Shown one piece after another: positions 6,994 through 13,835 of a DNA stretch of 32,820 nucleotides (the stretch's first letter is position 1; the number at the start of each line of letters is the position of its first letter). Both the position numbers and the translations under genes were made by a program. The DNA comes from Holophagales bacterium UBA2201 (GTDB lineage: Bacteria; Acidobacteriota; Thermoanaerobaculia; UBA2201), in NCBI GenBank assembly GCA_002327305.1, contig DCUZ01000109.1:21941-54760 (forward strand), in the 5' to 3' direction. The notes under the pieces were generated by a model. It saw nothing but the letters and a program-made list of their open reading frames with translations, was not told the origin of the DNA and did no database searches.

Positions 6994-8359
6994 CCTGGTG
7001 ATCATCGGCGGCGGCCCGGGGGGCTATGTGGCCGCCCTGAGGGCCCGCCAGCTCGGCCTCGACACCCTCCTCGTGGACCGCCGCGGCGAGTTCGGCGGCA
7101 CCTGCCTGTGGCGCGGCTGCATCCCCACCAAGACCTTCCTCCATGTCGCCAAGTACCTGGAGGAGACCCGCAGGGCGCAACAATGGGGGGTGAAGGCCTC
7201 CGCCGAGCTGGACATGGGGGGACTCCTCAAGTTCAAGGACCGGGTGGTCGCCAAGCATGCGAAGGGGATCGGCGGCCTCCTCCAGCGGCGCGGCGTCGCC
7301 GTTGTGGTCGGGGACGCCGTTCTGCTCGATCCCCGGCGCGTCCAGGCCGCCGGCGCGGTCCACGAGGCCCGGCACATCCTCGTCGCCGCCGGCAGCGTCC
7401 CCGCCTCCCTGCCGGGGCTGGCCATCGACGGGCGGACCGTCCTCTCGAGCGACCACGCCCTGTCCCTTCCCGCGGTCCCGAAGCGGGTCGTCATCATCGG
7501 CGCCGGCGCCATCGGCGTGGAGTTCGCCTCCATTTACGCCGCCTTCGGCGCCGAGGTCACCCTCGTGGAGGTGCTCCCCCGCATCCTCCCCATCGAGGAG
7601 CCGTGGGCCTCCGAGGAATTGGAGAAGAGTTTGAAGCGGCGCGGCGTCAAGGTCCTGGCCGGGACCCGCGTCGTGGAAACCGCCCCGATCGAGGGCGGGG
7701 TGCGCGCCGTCTGGGAACAGGAGGGCCGGCGGGGACAGACCGAAGCCGACTTCATCCTCCTGGCCGTGGGCCGGCAGCCCGCCACGGCGGGGCTGGGGCT
7801 GGAGAAGTGCGGCCTCGTCCTCGGCCCCCGCGGCACCGTCCCCGTGGACGGGTTCGGACGCACCGCGGTCCCCTCCATTTACGCCATCGGCGACGTGGTG
7901 GCCACCCCCATGCTGGCCCACACCGCTTCGCGCGAGGGCGAGGTGGCCGTCGAGCACATCGCCGGCCTGGAGCCCCGTCCCATCGATTACGCCCTGGTCC
8001 CCTCCTGCACCTATTCCCTCCCCGAGGTGGCTTCGGTCGGAATGAAGTCGAAGGAGGCCGGGGAGGCGGGCCGGTCGGTGAAGCTCGGCAAGTTCCCCTT
8101 CGTCGCCAACGCCAAGGCCTCGGCCATGGGGGAGAACGAAGGGGCGGCCTTCGTCCTGCGCGACGCCGCCACCGACGAGGTGCTGGGGATCACGCTCGTG
8201 GGGCCCCACGCCACCGAGCTCATCATGGAGGCCGGGGCGGTCCTCTACGCCGGCCTCACTTCCACCGACCTGGCCCACATGATCCACCCCCACCCCACGC
8301 TCTCGGAGGCCCTCGCCGAGGCGAATCTCGACGCTCTGGGACGGGCGATCCACCTTTAA
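6986..8359 (+). CDS. lpdA: dihydrolipoyl dehydrogenase (E3)
   Basis: This 457-residue flavoprotein disulfide reductase reoxidises dihydrolipoyl groups with NAD+. Its FAD-binding motif is IIGGGPGGYVAALRA. The redox disulfide is GGTCLWRGCIPTK (CX4C). The NAD Rossmann motif is VIIGAGAIGVEFAS, the second FAD motif is YAIGDVV, and the catalytic His-Glu pair lies in HPHPTLSEAL. No E1, E2 or glycine-cleavage genes are nearby, so the complex it serves is elsewhere. It ends the operon, just before the REP-like array. Confidence 0.95.
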   Translation: MHDLVIIGGGPGGYVAALRARQLGLDTLLVDRRGEFGGTCLWRGCIPTKTFLHVAKYLEETRRAQQWGVKASAELDMGGLLKFKDRVVAKHAKGIGGLLQRRGVAVVVGDAVLLDPRRVQAAGAVHEARHILVAAGSVPASLPGLAIDGRTVLSSDHALSLPAVPKRVVIIGAGAIGVEFASIYAAFGAEVTLVEVLPRILPIEEPWASEELEKSLKRRGVKVLAGTRVVETAPIEGGVRAVWEQEGRRGQTEADFILLAVGRQPATAGLGLEKCGLVLGPRGTVPVDGFGRTAVPSIYAIGDVVATPMLAHTASREGEVAVEHIAGLEPRPIDYALVPSCTYSLPEVASVGMKSKEAGEAGRSVKLGKFPFVANAKASAMGENEGAAFVLRDAATDEVLGITLVGPHATELIMEAGAVLYAGLTSTDLAHMIHPHPTLSEALAEANLDALGRAIHL

Positions 8360-8409
8360 TTACGGCAGACCGCGTCCCGCAGACCTGGGCTTACGCGAGT
8401 TCTGCGCCC

Positions 8410-8905
8410 TGCGGCTTTGAGGGCGGTCGGGATGTAGCGCAGGTTCTCCAACCTGCGGTTTTGGATGATCGAAGTCGGCCGACTGGAGAGTCGGCCCCAC
8501 ATTCCCCATCTGCGGCTTTGAGGGCGGTCGGGATGTAGCGCAGGTCCTCTGACCTGCGGTTTTGGATTATTGAAGCCGGCCGACTGGAGAGTCGGCCCCA
8601 CATTTCCAATCTGCGGCTTTGAGGGTGGTCGGGATGTAGCGCAGGTTCTCCAACCTGCGGCTTTGGATCATCGAAGCCGGCCGACTGGAGAGTCGGCCCT
8701 ACATTCCCAATCTGCGGCTTTGAGGGTGGTCGGGATGTAGCGCAGGTTCTCCCTCAGCCGAGAGAGCCACGGCCACAGGCCGTGGCTGAATCGGCATGAG
8801 GGATGTCGCTCGCATGCGAGTCGCAGCGCAAGGTAGCTCCATCCAACCTGCGGCTTTGGATCATCGAAGCCGGCCGACTGGAGAGTCGGCCCCACATTTC
8901 CCATC
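8410..8905 (+). repeat. tandem array of 101-bp BIME-like units (paired inverted REP hairpins)
   Basis: Four units begin at 8431, 8532, 8633 and 8734, with an exact 101-bp period. Each has a forward hairpin: foot GTAG, arm CGCAGGTT, loop CTCC, arm AACCTGCG (8434-8457 in unit 1). Unit 2 has arms CGCAGGTC and GACCTGCG with loop CTCT. Each also has a reverse hairpin: arms GGCCGACT and AGTCGGCC around GGAG (8477-8496 in unit 1). Read on the minus strand this has the loop CTCC and a foot GTGG, or GTAG in unit 3. A GTAG foot plus short palindrome, in head-to-head pairs, is the layout of REP/BIME elements mobilised by RAYT transposases. No RAYT gene is present. Unit 4 is interrupted by a 92-bp insert. 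The array fills most of the lpdA-tsf gap. Confidence 0.85.
8753..8844. repeat. 92-bp palindromic insert in REP hairpin loop, copy A
   Basis: This block interrupts unit 4 exactly between the loop CTCC and the right arm AACCTGCG. It contains an inverted repeat (arms AGCCACGGCC and GGCCGTGGCT around ACA) and a perfect 12-bp palindrome (CTCGCATGCGAG). TCC occurs at both junctions, which would fit a 3-bp duplication. All 92 bases recur at 12150-12241. Confidence 0.8.
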
Positions 8906-8977
8906 AAACTTCTCACCGGGCGGGTGGGGGACCGCGCTACGCTCTACGCGCTACCGGGCGGGCGGGGGACCGTTTTG

Positions 8978-8986
8978 TGCTATAAT
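8978..8986 (+). promoter_or_regulatory. extended -10 promoter of tsf-pyrH-frr-ispD
   Basis: TGCTATAAT is a perfect extended -10 element. The ATG of tsf lies 35 bp downstream with a strong AGGAGGT site at 9009-9015. No good -35 box is seen at 17 bp. The promoter lies directly after the REP-like array. Confidence 0.65.
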
Positions 8987-9021
8987 TTGCGAATTCCCAC
9001 ACCTTTAGAGGAGGTTCACCC

Positions 9022-9621
9022 ATGGGTTACAGCATGGAGCAACTGAAAGACCTGCGCGAAAAGACCGGAGCCGGCATCTCCGATTGCAAGAACGCCCTGG
9101 AGGAGACCAAGGGCGACATGACAGAGGCCATCAAAGTCCTGCGCATGAAGGGGCTCGCCACCGCCGCCAAGAAGGCCGGACGCACCGCCAAGGAAGGGCT
9201 CATCGGCTACTATATCCACGACAACAACAAGATCGGCGTCATGATCGAGATCCGCTGCGAGTCCGACTTCGTCGCCAAAACCCCCCAGTTGCAGGGCCTG
9301 GCCAAGGACCTCGCCATGCAGATCGCGGCCATGTCCCCCCGGTTCGTGAAGATCGAGGACGTCTCCGCCGAGGTCATCGAGTCGGAGAAGGCCATCTACC
9401 GCGAGCAGTTGAAGGACGAGAAGAAGCCCGCCGCCGTCCTCGACAAGATCATCGAGGGGAAGGTCAACAAGTTCTTCGAGGACACCGTTCTGCTGGAGCA
9501 GACCTTCGTGAAGGACAACTCCCAGAAGGTCAAGGACCTTCTGGGCGCCGTCGTGGCGGCCCTGGCCGAGAACATCCAGATCCACCGGTTCGTCCGCTTC
9601 CAGGTGGGTGAAGAGGCGTAG
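9022..9621 (+). CDS. tsf: elongation factor Ts
   Basis: EF-Ts exchanges GDP for GTP on EF-Tu. The 199-residue protein is the short form. It has the N-terminal UBA-like segment MEQLKDLREKTGAGISDCKNALEE and the core signature GVMIEIRCESDFVAKT. The frame ends just after IHRFVRFQVGEEA, a normal C-terminus. A strong ribosome-binding site precedes the ATG. In most bacteria rpsB lies immediately upstream. Here the upstream neighbours are the REP-like array and lpdA, and tsf has its own promoter. The stop lies just before the chosen pyrH start. Confidence 0.97.
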   Translation: MGYSMEQLKDLREKTGAGISDCKNALEETKGDMTEAIKVLRMKGLATAAKKAGRTAKEGLIGYYIHDNNKIGVMIEIRCESDFVAKTPQLQGLAKDLAMQIAAMSPRFVKIEDVSAEVIESEKAIYREQLKDEKKPAAVLDKIIEGKVNKFFEDTVLLEQTFVKDNSQKVKDLLGAVVAALAENIQIHRFVRFQVGEEA

Positions 9622-9625
9622 TTCC

Positions 9626-10351
9626 GTGGACCCGGCGCCCCTGTACCGCCGCGTCCTCCTCAAACTTTCGGGGGAGACCCTCACCGAGCCCGGGCAGAAC
9701 GCCCTCTCCCCCCCCGCCATCGAACACCTGGCCCGCGAGATCCAGGCGGTCCACTCCCTGGGCGTCCAGGTGGCCGTGGTGGTGGGCGGCGGCAACATCA
9801 TCCGCGGGATGAGCGCCTCCGCCACGGGGCTCGACCGCGTCACGGCCGACACCATGGGCATGCTGGCCACCACCATCAACGCCCTCGCGCTGATGGACAC
9901 CCTCGAGCGGCTGGGGACGCAGACCCGCGTCCTCTCCGCCATCGAGATGCCCAAGGTGGCCGAGCCCTTCATCCGGCGCCGGGCCGTCCGCCATTTGGAG
10001 AAGGGGCGCGTGGTCATCTTCTCCGCCGGCACCGGCAACCCCTTCTTCTCCACCGATAGCGCCGCGGCCCTGCGCGCCTCCGAGATCAAGGCGGAGGTGA
10101 TCCTCAAGGCCACCAAGGTGGACGGCGTCTACACCGCCGACCCCAAGAAGGTGGCAGGCGCGGAGCGCATCCCCGTCCTCACCTACCAGACGGCGCTGGA
10201 GAAGGGGCTCAAGATCATGGACGCGGCGGCCCTGGCCGTCTGCGCCGACAACGCCATCCCCATCATCGTGTTCGACTTCTTCCAGAAGGGCAACATCCGA
10301 AAGGCCGTGCTCGGCGAGAGCATCGGCTCCGTCGTCAGGAGGACGCCATGA
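9626..10351 (+). CDS. pyrH: UMP kinase
   Basis: This hexameric UMP kinase makes UDP from UMP and ATP. From the GTG at 9626 the product is 241 residues, the usual size. Motifs are VLLKLSGETL, VVGGGNIIRG, TADTMGMLAT, the STDSAAALRA segment and VDGVYTADPKK of the amino-acid-kinase fold. An in-frame GTG at 9608 would add six residues and overlap tsf. The GTG at 9626 has an AGAGG site nine to ten bases upstream and gives a start close to the conserved YRRVLLKLSGE. The 3' end overlaps frr as ATGA. Confidence 0.95.
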   Translation: MDPAPLYRRVLLKLSGETLTEPGQNALSPPAIEHLAREIQAVHSLGVQVAVVVGGGNIIRGMSASATGLDRVTADTMGMLATTINALALMDTLERLGTQTRVLSAIEMPKVAEPFIRRRAVRHLEKGRVVIFSAGTGNPFFSTDSAAALRASEIKAEVILKATKVDGVYTADPKKVAGAERIPVLTYQTALEKGLKIMDAAALAVCADNAIPIIVFDFFQKGNIRKAVLGESIGSVVRRTP

Positions 10352-10905
10352 TCGAGGAACTGAAAAAGGACATTGCGAAACGGATGGAGGGGGCGCTCAT
10401 CCACTTCAAGGAGGAGTTGAAGGGCTTCCGGACGGGACGGGCCAACCCCGCCATCCTGGAGCCGGTGAAGGTCCCCTACTACGGCTCCCCCGTTCCGGTG
10501 AGCCAGGTGGCCAACATCACCATTCCCGACCCCTCCCTCATCATCGTCTCGCCGTGGGAGACCGCCATGGCCGCGGAGATCGACAAGGCCATCCGCAAGG
10601 CCGACCTGGGGCTCAACCCCGTCACGGACGGCAAGACCGTCAAGGTCCCCATCCCCGCCCTGACGGAGGAGCGGCGCAAGGATCTCATCAAGAAGGCCCA
10701 CACCCTGGCGGAGGCCTCCAAGACCGCCGTGCGCCAGGTGCGCCGCGACGGCAACGAGGAGTTGAAGGAGTACGAGAAGGAGGGGGAGATCTCCGAGGAC
10801 GACCTCCACCGGGGCCTCGACGAGGTGCAGAAATTCCACGACGACTTCATCAAGAAGATTGACGAGACCCTCAAGGCCAAGGAAAAGGAGATCCTTGGAC
10901 AGTAG
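10348..10905 (+). CDS. frr: ribosome recycling factor
   Basis: RRF, with EF-G, splits post-termination ribosomes. The 185-residue length is exactly typical. Recognisable segments are FRTGRANPAILEPVKVPYYG, SLIIVSPWE, DLGLNPVTDGKTVKVPIP, LTEERRKDLIKKAH and the final three-helix bundle. The ATG overlaps the pyrH stop (ATGA), so the pair is translationally coupled. The conserved order tsf-pyrH-frr is kept. Confidence 0.97.
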   Translation: MIEELKKDIAKRMEGALIHFKEELKGFRTGRANPAILEPVKVPYYGSPVPVSQVANITIPDPSLIIVSPWETAMAAEIDKAIRKADLGLNPVTDGKTVKVPIPALTEERRKDLIKKAHTLAEASKTAVRQVRRDGNEELKEYEKEGEISEDDLHRGLDEVQKFHDDFIKKIDETLKAKEKEILGQ

Positions 10906-11581
10906 GGGCTTCCACCTCATCCTGGCCGGCGGGGGCTCCGCCTCCCGGTTCGGCCGGGACAAGTTGTGGATCGAGGTCGCCGGAAAGCCCCTCCTCCTGC
11001 ACGCCCTCGGTCCCTTCCTCCGCCACCCCGGCCTCCGGTCCGGGGTGGTGACGCTTTCGGGGGAGGGTTTGGAGGAGAAGGCGGCCCGCCTGGCGCCCCA
11101 TCTTCCCGGCGGGTTCAAGATCATCGGGGGGGGGGCCACCCGCGCCCTCTCGGTCTTCGGCGCGTTCCGAACCCTCGCCCCGGACGGCGACGATCTGGTC
11201 GTCATTCACGACGCGGCCCGCCCCTGCCTTCCACCGCCCGCGCTGGACCGCCTCCTGGACCTGGCCCGGGAGGACGGGGCCGTCATTGCCGCCCTCCCCG
11301 TGCGGGACACCCTCAAGAGCGTGGCGGGCGACCGCGTCACCGGAACTCTCCCGCGGACGGACAAGATCCAGGAGCAGACGCCGCTGGTCTTCCGCGCAGC
11401 CCTTCTGGACAAGGCCTACGCCCGCCCCGAAGCGGAGTGGCGGGACCTCACCGACGAGGCCCAGATGCTGGAGGGGATGGGCGTGCCGGTCTACTGGGGG
11501 CACGGGGCCCCGGAGAACATCAAACTCACCTACCCGGAGGACCTGCCGCTGATCGAGGCGGTCCTCCTCTCCAAACGCTGA
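10895..11581 (+). CDS. ispD: 2-C-methyl-D-erythritol 4-phosphate cytidylyltransferase
   Basis: IspD joins CTP and MEP to give CDP-ME in the non-mevalonate isoprenoid pathway. The nucleotide-binding start is HLILAGGGSASRFGRDKLW, and HDAARPCLPP and DTLKSV are family motifs. The chosen start is TTG at 10895, which gives 228 residues. An AAGGAG motif lies four bases upstream, inside frr, and the frames overlap by 11 bp. An earlier in-frame TTG at 10859 would add a basic tail with no family match. A GC-rich hairpin follows the stop immediately. Confidence 0.92.
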   Translation: MDSRGFHLILAGGGSASRFGRDKLWIEVAGKPLLLHALGPFLRHPGLRSGVVTLSGEGLEEKAARLAPHLPGGFKIIGGGATRALSVFGAFRTLAPDGDDLVVIHDAARPCLPPPALDRLLDLAREDGAVIAALPVRDTLKSVAGDRVTGTLPRTDKIQEQTPLVFRAALLDKAYARPEAEWRDLTDEAQMLEGMGVPVYWGHGAPENIKLTYPEDLPLIEAVLLSKR

Positions 11582-11602
11582 CCGCCCGCCTGCGGCGGGC
11601 GG
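11582..11602 (+). terminator. GC hairpin after ispD
   Basis: A perfect stem (CCGCCCGCC and GGCGGGCGG around TGC) begins one base after the ispD stop. Only TT follows, so it is at best a weak intrinsic terminator or a 3'-end stabiliser. Confidence 0.5.
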
Positions 11603-11676
11603 TTGGGACCAACACCAGTTCCAAGCGATGGATGTCAGGCCCGGCCGTCGGGCCGGGAGCACCGTCGCCGCCGCGG

Positions 11677-11868
11677 CTACGGCGTTTCGGGTTCCCCTTC
11701 CTGGGGGGCCTCTTCCGGGACCTCTCCCCCGCCCTCGACAGGCCCGCCCTCGGGGGGGGCTTCCGGGTCCATCCCCGCTTTGCGGGCGAGTTTCTTCTGT
11801 CGCTTCTCTTCGCGCTTCTTGATGCGGGCGAGTTCCTTGAGGCGTTTCTCACTGCGGAATGACGGCAC
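11677..11868 (-). CDS. small charge-segregated protein of unknown function (63 aa)
   Basis: The frame opens with GTG at 11868, preceded by AAGGAGG at ideal spacing. Further upstream is an extended -10 (TGATACAAT on the minus strand, near 11900-11910). The first half is strongly basic (MPSFRSEKRLKELARIKKRE, then EEKRQKKLARKAG) and should form a helix. The second half is acidic, rich in Pro, Glu and Gly, ending GEPETP. Short basic-helix proteins starting this way are familiar hypothetical proteins in several phyla, but no function is known to me. It converges on ispD. Confidence 0.65.
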   Translation of the reverse strand: MPSFRSEKRLKELARIKKREEKRQKKLARKAGMDPEAPPEGGPVEGGGEVPEEAPQEGEPETP

Positions 11869-11884
11869 GGCCCCTCCTTGCGGA

Positions 11885-12054
11885 CGCGGTTTATCGGTCC
11901 TATTGTATCATGACGGCGGGTCAACAGGTCTATCGGGTCTATTGAGTCCGCCGGGTCCATGGCGCCGGCGAAGAGGGTGAAGGGGCGGCCGGCTGGAGGG
12001 GCGGCCCACCCTGTTCAGTCGAAGTTCACGCCGGGCCGGCGGGGCCTCGCGCAA
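11885..12054. other. intergenic region, low-complexity GGTCTAT-like tract
   Basis: There is no gene here. Around 11935-11960 a degenerate run repeats GGTCTAT/GGTCCAT-type words (GGTCAACAG, GGTCTATCG, GGTCTATTG, then GGTCCATGG). The left part holds the probable promoter of the small minus-strand gene. Confidence 0.4.
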
Positions 12055-12249
12055 ACCCTCCAACCTGCGGCTTTGCGGGGGGGCGGAATGTAGCGCAGGT
12101 TCTCCAACCTGCGGCTTCGCGGGGGGGCGGAATGTAGCGCAGGTTCTCCCTCAGCCGAGAGAGCCACGGCCACAGGCCGTGGCTGAATCGGCATGAGGGA
12201 TGTCGCTCGCATGCGAGTCGCAGCGCAAGGTAGCTCCATCCAACCTGCG
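12055..12249 (+). repeat. second REP-like locus (three hairpin copies, one degenerate)
   Basis: A decayed half hairpin (right arm AACCTGCG at 12062-12069) is followed by an intact one: GTAG at 12090, arms at 12094-12101 and 12106-12113, loop CTCC. A third copy begins 44 bp later (GTAG at 12134) and is split by the 92-bp insert, its right arm lying at 12242-12249. The spacer differs from the first locus (GGGGGGGCGGAA instead of GGGTGGTCGGG), and the reverse GGCCGACT hairpin is absent. Confidence 0.8.
12150..12241. repeat. 92-bp palindromic insert in REP hairpin loop, copy B
   Basis: This block is identical in all 92 positions to 8753-8844 and sits at the same point of the hairpin, between loop CTCC and arm AACCTGCG. 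The flanking spacers differ between the two loci, so this is not one long duplication. Confidence 0.8.
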
Positions 12250-12265
12250 GCTTTGATAAGATAAG

Positions 12266-12295
12266 AAAACGGCCGGACGCCCGTCCGGCCGTTTT
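12266..12295. terminator. bidirectional intrinsic terminator
   Basis: A perfect inverted repeat has arms AAAACGGCCGGACG (12266-12279) and CGTCCGGCCGTTTT (12282-12295). It gives a GC stem with a T-run on either strand. It lies 20 bp past the stop of the minus-strand GTPase gene. Confidence 0.85.
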
Positions 12296-12315
12296 GATTC
12301 CACCGGTCGAAGGGA

Positions 12316-13626
12316 TTACTTGACGACCTTCCTGATGATCTGCTTCAGTTTGCCCGGGACCACTTCAGCCAGTTCGTAGCGGACGCGCACCGCCTTCTTG
12401 TTGAATTCGATGACGCGGCGCAGGTCGATGGGGGTGCCGATGACGATGAGGTCGGCCGGGACCTTGGCCACCGTCTCCTTGAGGTCGCGCATCTGGGCCT
12501 TGCCGTAGCCCATCGCCGGGAGGATGTCCTTGCAATGGGGGTATTTCTTGTAGGTGGCGGCGATGGAGCGCACGGCGTAGGGCACCGGGCTGACGATCTT
12601 CTTCGCCCCGGCCTTGACGGCGGCCAGGTAGCCCGCGCCGTAGGTCATGCCGCCGTGGGTCAGGGTGGGGCCGTCCTCGACGACGACCACGGTCTTCCCC
12701 TTGATGGCCTTCCTGTCGGAGACGATGAAGGGCGATTTGCAGTCCAGGACGATGGCGGCGGGATTGGCCTTCTTGATGTTCTCCTTGACCAGGGCGATGT
12801 CGGCCTTCTTCGCCGTCTCGACCTTGTTGACGATGACCACGTCGGCCATGCGGAGGTTGGTCTCGCCCGGATGGTACTTGAGTTCGTGGCCCGCGCGGTG
12901 GGGGTCCACCAGGGTGATGAGGAGGTCGGGTTTGTAGAAGGAGAGGTCGTTGTTGCCGCCGTCCCAGAGGATGACGTCGGCTTCCTTCTGCGCCTGCTTG
13001 AGGATGGCGCCGTAGTCCACGCCGGCGTAGACGACGAAACCGTTGGCGATATGGGGCTCGTACTCCTCCATCTCCTCGATGGTGCACTTGTGCTTCTTGA
13101 GGTCGGCCAGCGTGGCGAAGCGCTGGACGGCCTGCTCGGCCAGGTTGCCGTAGGGCATGGGATGGCGGATGGAGACCACCCGCTTGCCCATGGCCTTGAG
13201 GAGGTTGGAGATGTAACGGCTGGTCTGGGATTTTCCCACGCCGGTGCGCACGGCGCAGATGGCGATGACAGGGACCCGCGCCTTGATCTGCGTGGCGGAG
13301 GCGGGCAGGAGGACGAATTCGGCCCCGTGGGCGTTGGCCACCGAGGCGAGGTGCATCACCTGCTCGTGGGTGACGTCGCTGTAGCCGAAGACCACCTGGT
13401 CCGGCTTCTCCTTGACCAGGATCTTTTCCAGGTCCGTTTCGGGCAGGATGGGGATGCCCTTGGGATAGAGTTTTCCGGCCAATTCACGGGGGTAGACGCG
13501 CCCCGCGATGTCGGGGATCTGGGTGGCGGTGAAGGCCACGACCTTGAATTTCGGGTTGTCGCGGTAGACCGTGTTGAAGTTGTGGAAATCACGCCCCGCG
13601 GCGCCCAGGATGATGACTTTTTTCAT
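12316..13626 (-). CDS. cyclic 2,3-diphosphoglycerate synthetase-like P-loop protein
   Basis: This 436-residue protein begins MKKVIILGAAGRDFHNFN and is collinear with the family annotated as cyclic 2,3-diphosphoglycerate synthetase or cPGS-like GTPase. An N-terminal Rossmann-like region (1-115) precedes a P-loop domain with AVRTGVGKSQTS (about 125-136). ILWDGGNNDLSFYKPDLLI, ADVVIVNKVE and VEDGPTLTHGGMTYGAGY follow. In methanogens cPGS makes a thermoprotective metabolite. The role of bacterial homologues is unclear, so the name describes family only. A strong AAGGAGG site precedes the ATG and a bidirectional terminator follows the gene. It has its own 209-bp upstream gap after guaA. Confidence 0.88.
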   Translation of the reverse strand: MKKVIILGAAGRDFHNFNTVYRDNPKFKVVAFTATQIPDIAGRVYPRELAGKLYPKGIPILPETDLEKILVKEKPDQVVFGYSDVTHEQVMHLASVANAHGAEFVLLPASATQIKARVPVIAICAVRTGVGKSQTSRYISNLLKAMGKRVVSIRHPMPYGNLAEQAVQRFATLADLKKHKCTIEEMEEYEPHIANGFVVYAGVDYGAILKQAQKEADVILWDGGNNDLSFYKPDLLITLVDPHRAGHELKYHPGETNLRMADVVIVNKVETAKKADIALVKENIKKANPAAIVLDCKSPFIVSDRKAIKGKTVVVVEDGPTLTHGGMTYGAGYLAAVKAGAKKIVSPVPYAVRSIAATYKKYPHCKDILPAMGYGKAQMRDLKETVAKVPADLIVIGTPIDLRRVIEFNKKAVRVRYELAEVVPGKLKQIIRKVVK

Positions 13627-13835
13627 GACTCCTCCTTTTTCTAAAGCAGCGCAACCGCCATTGAACGATTGGCGCTCCCTCGGTTGGTTGACGGACCTAA
13701 CGGATGGGGATCACGGCGACAGGCCCGGGTCGTCGCCGGGGCCGAGCCGGCCCGACGCGTGCCTTCCGCAGGCGGTGCATTTCCTGCAGGTTCCATACAG
13801 GGAACCGCCCGCGTTGCTCGCGATGGACACCAGGA

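Noticed and set aside
8410..8905. CRISPR array
   Set aside because: The 101-bp units are near-identical over their whole length, so there are no unique spacers. The hairpin pairs fit REP/BIME elements, and no cas gene is present.
8803..9008. Short open frames within the REP-like array
   Set aside because: They are translations of repeat DNA without a ribosome-binding site or a plausible protein.
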